DNA of 64,000 nt, taken from the NCBI GenBank assembly GCA_963965975.1, contig OZ014419.1, positions 6,962,150-7,026,149 on the forward strand, written 5' to 3'. Position 1 is the first letter of the stretch. The number at the start of each line of letters is the position of its first letter. The position numbers were made by a program, and so were the translations under genes. Below, piece after piece: positions 63,001 to 64,000 of the stretch. The notes under the pieces were generated by a model, which was given only the letters and a program-made list of their open reading frames with translations, ran no database searches and was not told the DNA's origin. Origin of the DNA: Xestospongia bergquistia (taxonomy: Eukaryota; Porifera; Demospongiae; Haplosclerida; Petrosiidae).

Positions 63001-63981
63001 GATAAGTTGATAGAGGCAGGATATAATCCTCATGATATGATACTAACATTCGAACACTGCCAATTTTACTAGGCATAGCCTCAGTATGAGGACAGAGAGT
63101 GTACCATGCTTCATATGAATGAGACAGGAAAGGATCAAGAGATGCCAAAGACAGGTGTACTTGTCCAAGAAAAATATCTTCTCCTATTAGTTGTTGATGC
63201 CACAAAGATATTCTAGTAAATAAAATAATATAAATGTTTGATACAGTCTTGATTAATTTTACTTGACTATCATGTCTTTAAATTCATCATATCTTGCTAA
63301 CTGTAGAATATATTAATAATAAAATATGTTAATTATTGTTTTAAATTACTTTAAATCTGAATACATCACCAAATACAGGATTAATAGTTCTTCTACGGAT
63401 AACACCTTTTTTTATATCAGATCTGAATGTACATGTGTGCGTGTGAGAGAGAAAGAGAGATATTCAAACAATGATAAACATTACACCAAACACACGTTTG
63501 TGTTCCCTCAGTATTCATTAAAGTAACAGTGCAGTAAGGATCAGAAAAAGAGCCAGAATTACTCCAACAAGCTAGACCAGCTGCTTCTAATGTCCTAATT
63601 AGTAGTAGGTGGAGCTAATATATGATTAAAATGACAATAATGCACTCACTTGACATGCAATATTGGTACAGTGTTATTGCCATCTAACTGCTCAGTAATG
63701 TTAACTGTTACTAACAGCTTACCCTAATAAACAATGCATAAGATATCCTGATTCCAATATCCCCATGTTCTCATACCTGGACTTCTGAGTTGGGAATGAT
63801 AGGATATAAAGGATGCCATTGTTCTGTGGGGAATTCATGCATAAGAGATAATTCGTCACGTGTGAAGGTCACATGACCAATACGTGGATCACGTGACACA
63901 TTATCTCCATCACAAATGTATAATGACAATCTTGAGAATTGATGTGGTACTAAGAAACTGAATTGTTCACTAATCAAAGGG
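60015..63981 (-). CDS. RASA2/RASA3-type Ras GTPase-activating protein (5' end outside window)
   Basis: About 22 short exons on the minus strand encode most of a GAP1-family RasGAP, which turns off Ras by speeding GTP hydrolysis at the membrane. In order: a C2A part ([17 protein letters not shown]; 63777-63981 and 63650-63723), C2B ([17 protein letters not shown]; 62960-63594), the RasGAP domain (61278-62615) with arginine-finger region TLFRGNS and signature [16 protein letters not shown], a PH domain (60521-61146; [25 protein letters not shown]), and a BTK-type zinc motif H-x10-CC-x9-C across 60427-60619. A 50-residue tail ends at the TAA at 60015-60017. The C2-C2-RasGAP-PH-BTK order identifies RASA2/RASA3. 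Which human paralogue it represents cannot be decided. The first exon(s) lie to the right. Confidence 0.9.
62736..62950. repeat. 60-bp tandem repeat in a RasGAP intron
   Basis: Three near-identical 60-bp units and a degenerate fourth (core CTATCCTAGGTCACTGTGGTAAGTACTGATG) lie in the intron between exons 62960-63212 and 62517-62615. No coding content. Confidence 0.85.
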
Positions 63982-64000
63982 CTAAAAAGAGATATCCATT

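Overview
The window is metazoan nuclear DNA: AT-rich, gene-dense, with very short GT-AG introns (mostly 45-110 nt) and multi-exon genes on both strands. Compact introns, arrays of secreted sushi (CCP) proteins and clear animal orthologues (AMMECR1, TMEM164, a GAP1-type RasGAP) suggest an early-branching animal. A demosponge is my best guess, but it is an inference and not proven by the sequence.

Layout. 18-1558: 3' part of a sushi-tyrosinase-like gene. 1955-8038: small secreted Gly/Tyr-rich proteins and one-sushi proteins, plus two pseudogenes left by a 2.7-kb tandem duplication. 8039-10991: a 10-sushi protein with a Pro-rich spacer. 9515-27545: three copies of a 6034-bp unit; each carries a complete 7-sushi gene (12318, 18352, 24386), and copies 2 and 3 also carry a 5'-truncated 3' half of the 10-sushi gene. 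28242-39479: three more genes of the same design (signal peptide plus Gly/Tyr/Arg/His-rich exon, then 16, 10 and 9 sushi exons). 40060-44759: a complete 14-sushi protein ending in a tyrosinase-like domain. 41135-57232: three copies of a 5367-bp unit holding exons 5-16 of that gene, a TMEM164 gene on the opposite strand and the last exon of a second TMEM164. 56978-58157: the complete second TMEM164. 58384-59415: AMMECR1, head to head with it. 60015-63981: RASA2/RASA3-type RasGAP on the minus strand, running off the right edge.

The left 55 kb looks like a rapidly evolving cluster of secreted modular proteins. Almost every sushi domain is one exon bounded by phase-1 introns, so domains can be gained or lost without a frameshift. 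Genes were expanded at four scales: single exons, a three-exon cassette, whole genes, and multi-gene blocks. All complete secreted genes have a TATA box 43-75 nt before the ATG and a signal peptide, and none shows a membrane anchor. The tyrosinase-like domains have lost most or all expected copper ligands, so they are probably binding or structural modules and not oxidases. A plausible but unproven role is an extracellular matrix, adhesive, allorecognition or innate-defence system made of Tyr/Gly-rich peptides and sushi chains.

The right 10 kb is ordinary conserved gene territory, and its TMEM164-AMMECR1 adjacency may be ancient. The two tandem triplications are nearly identical between copies, so recent duplication, gene conversion or assembly duplication must be separated experimentally.
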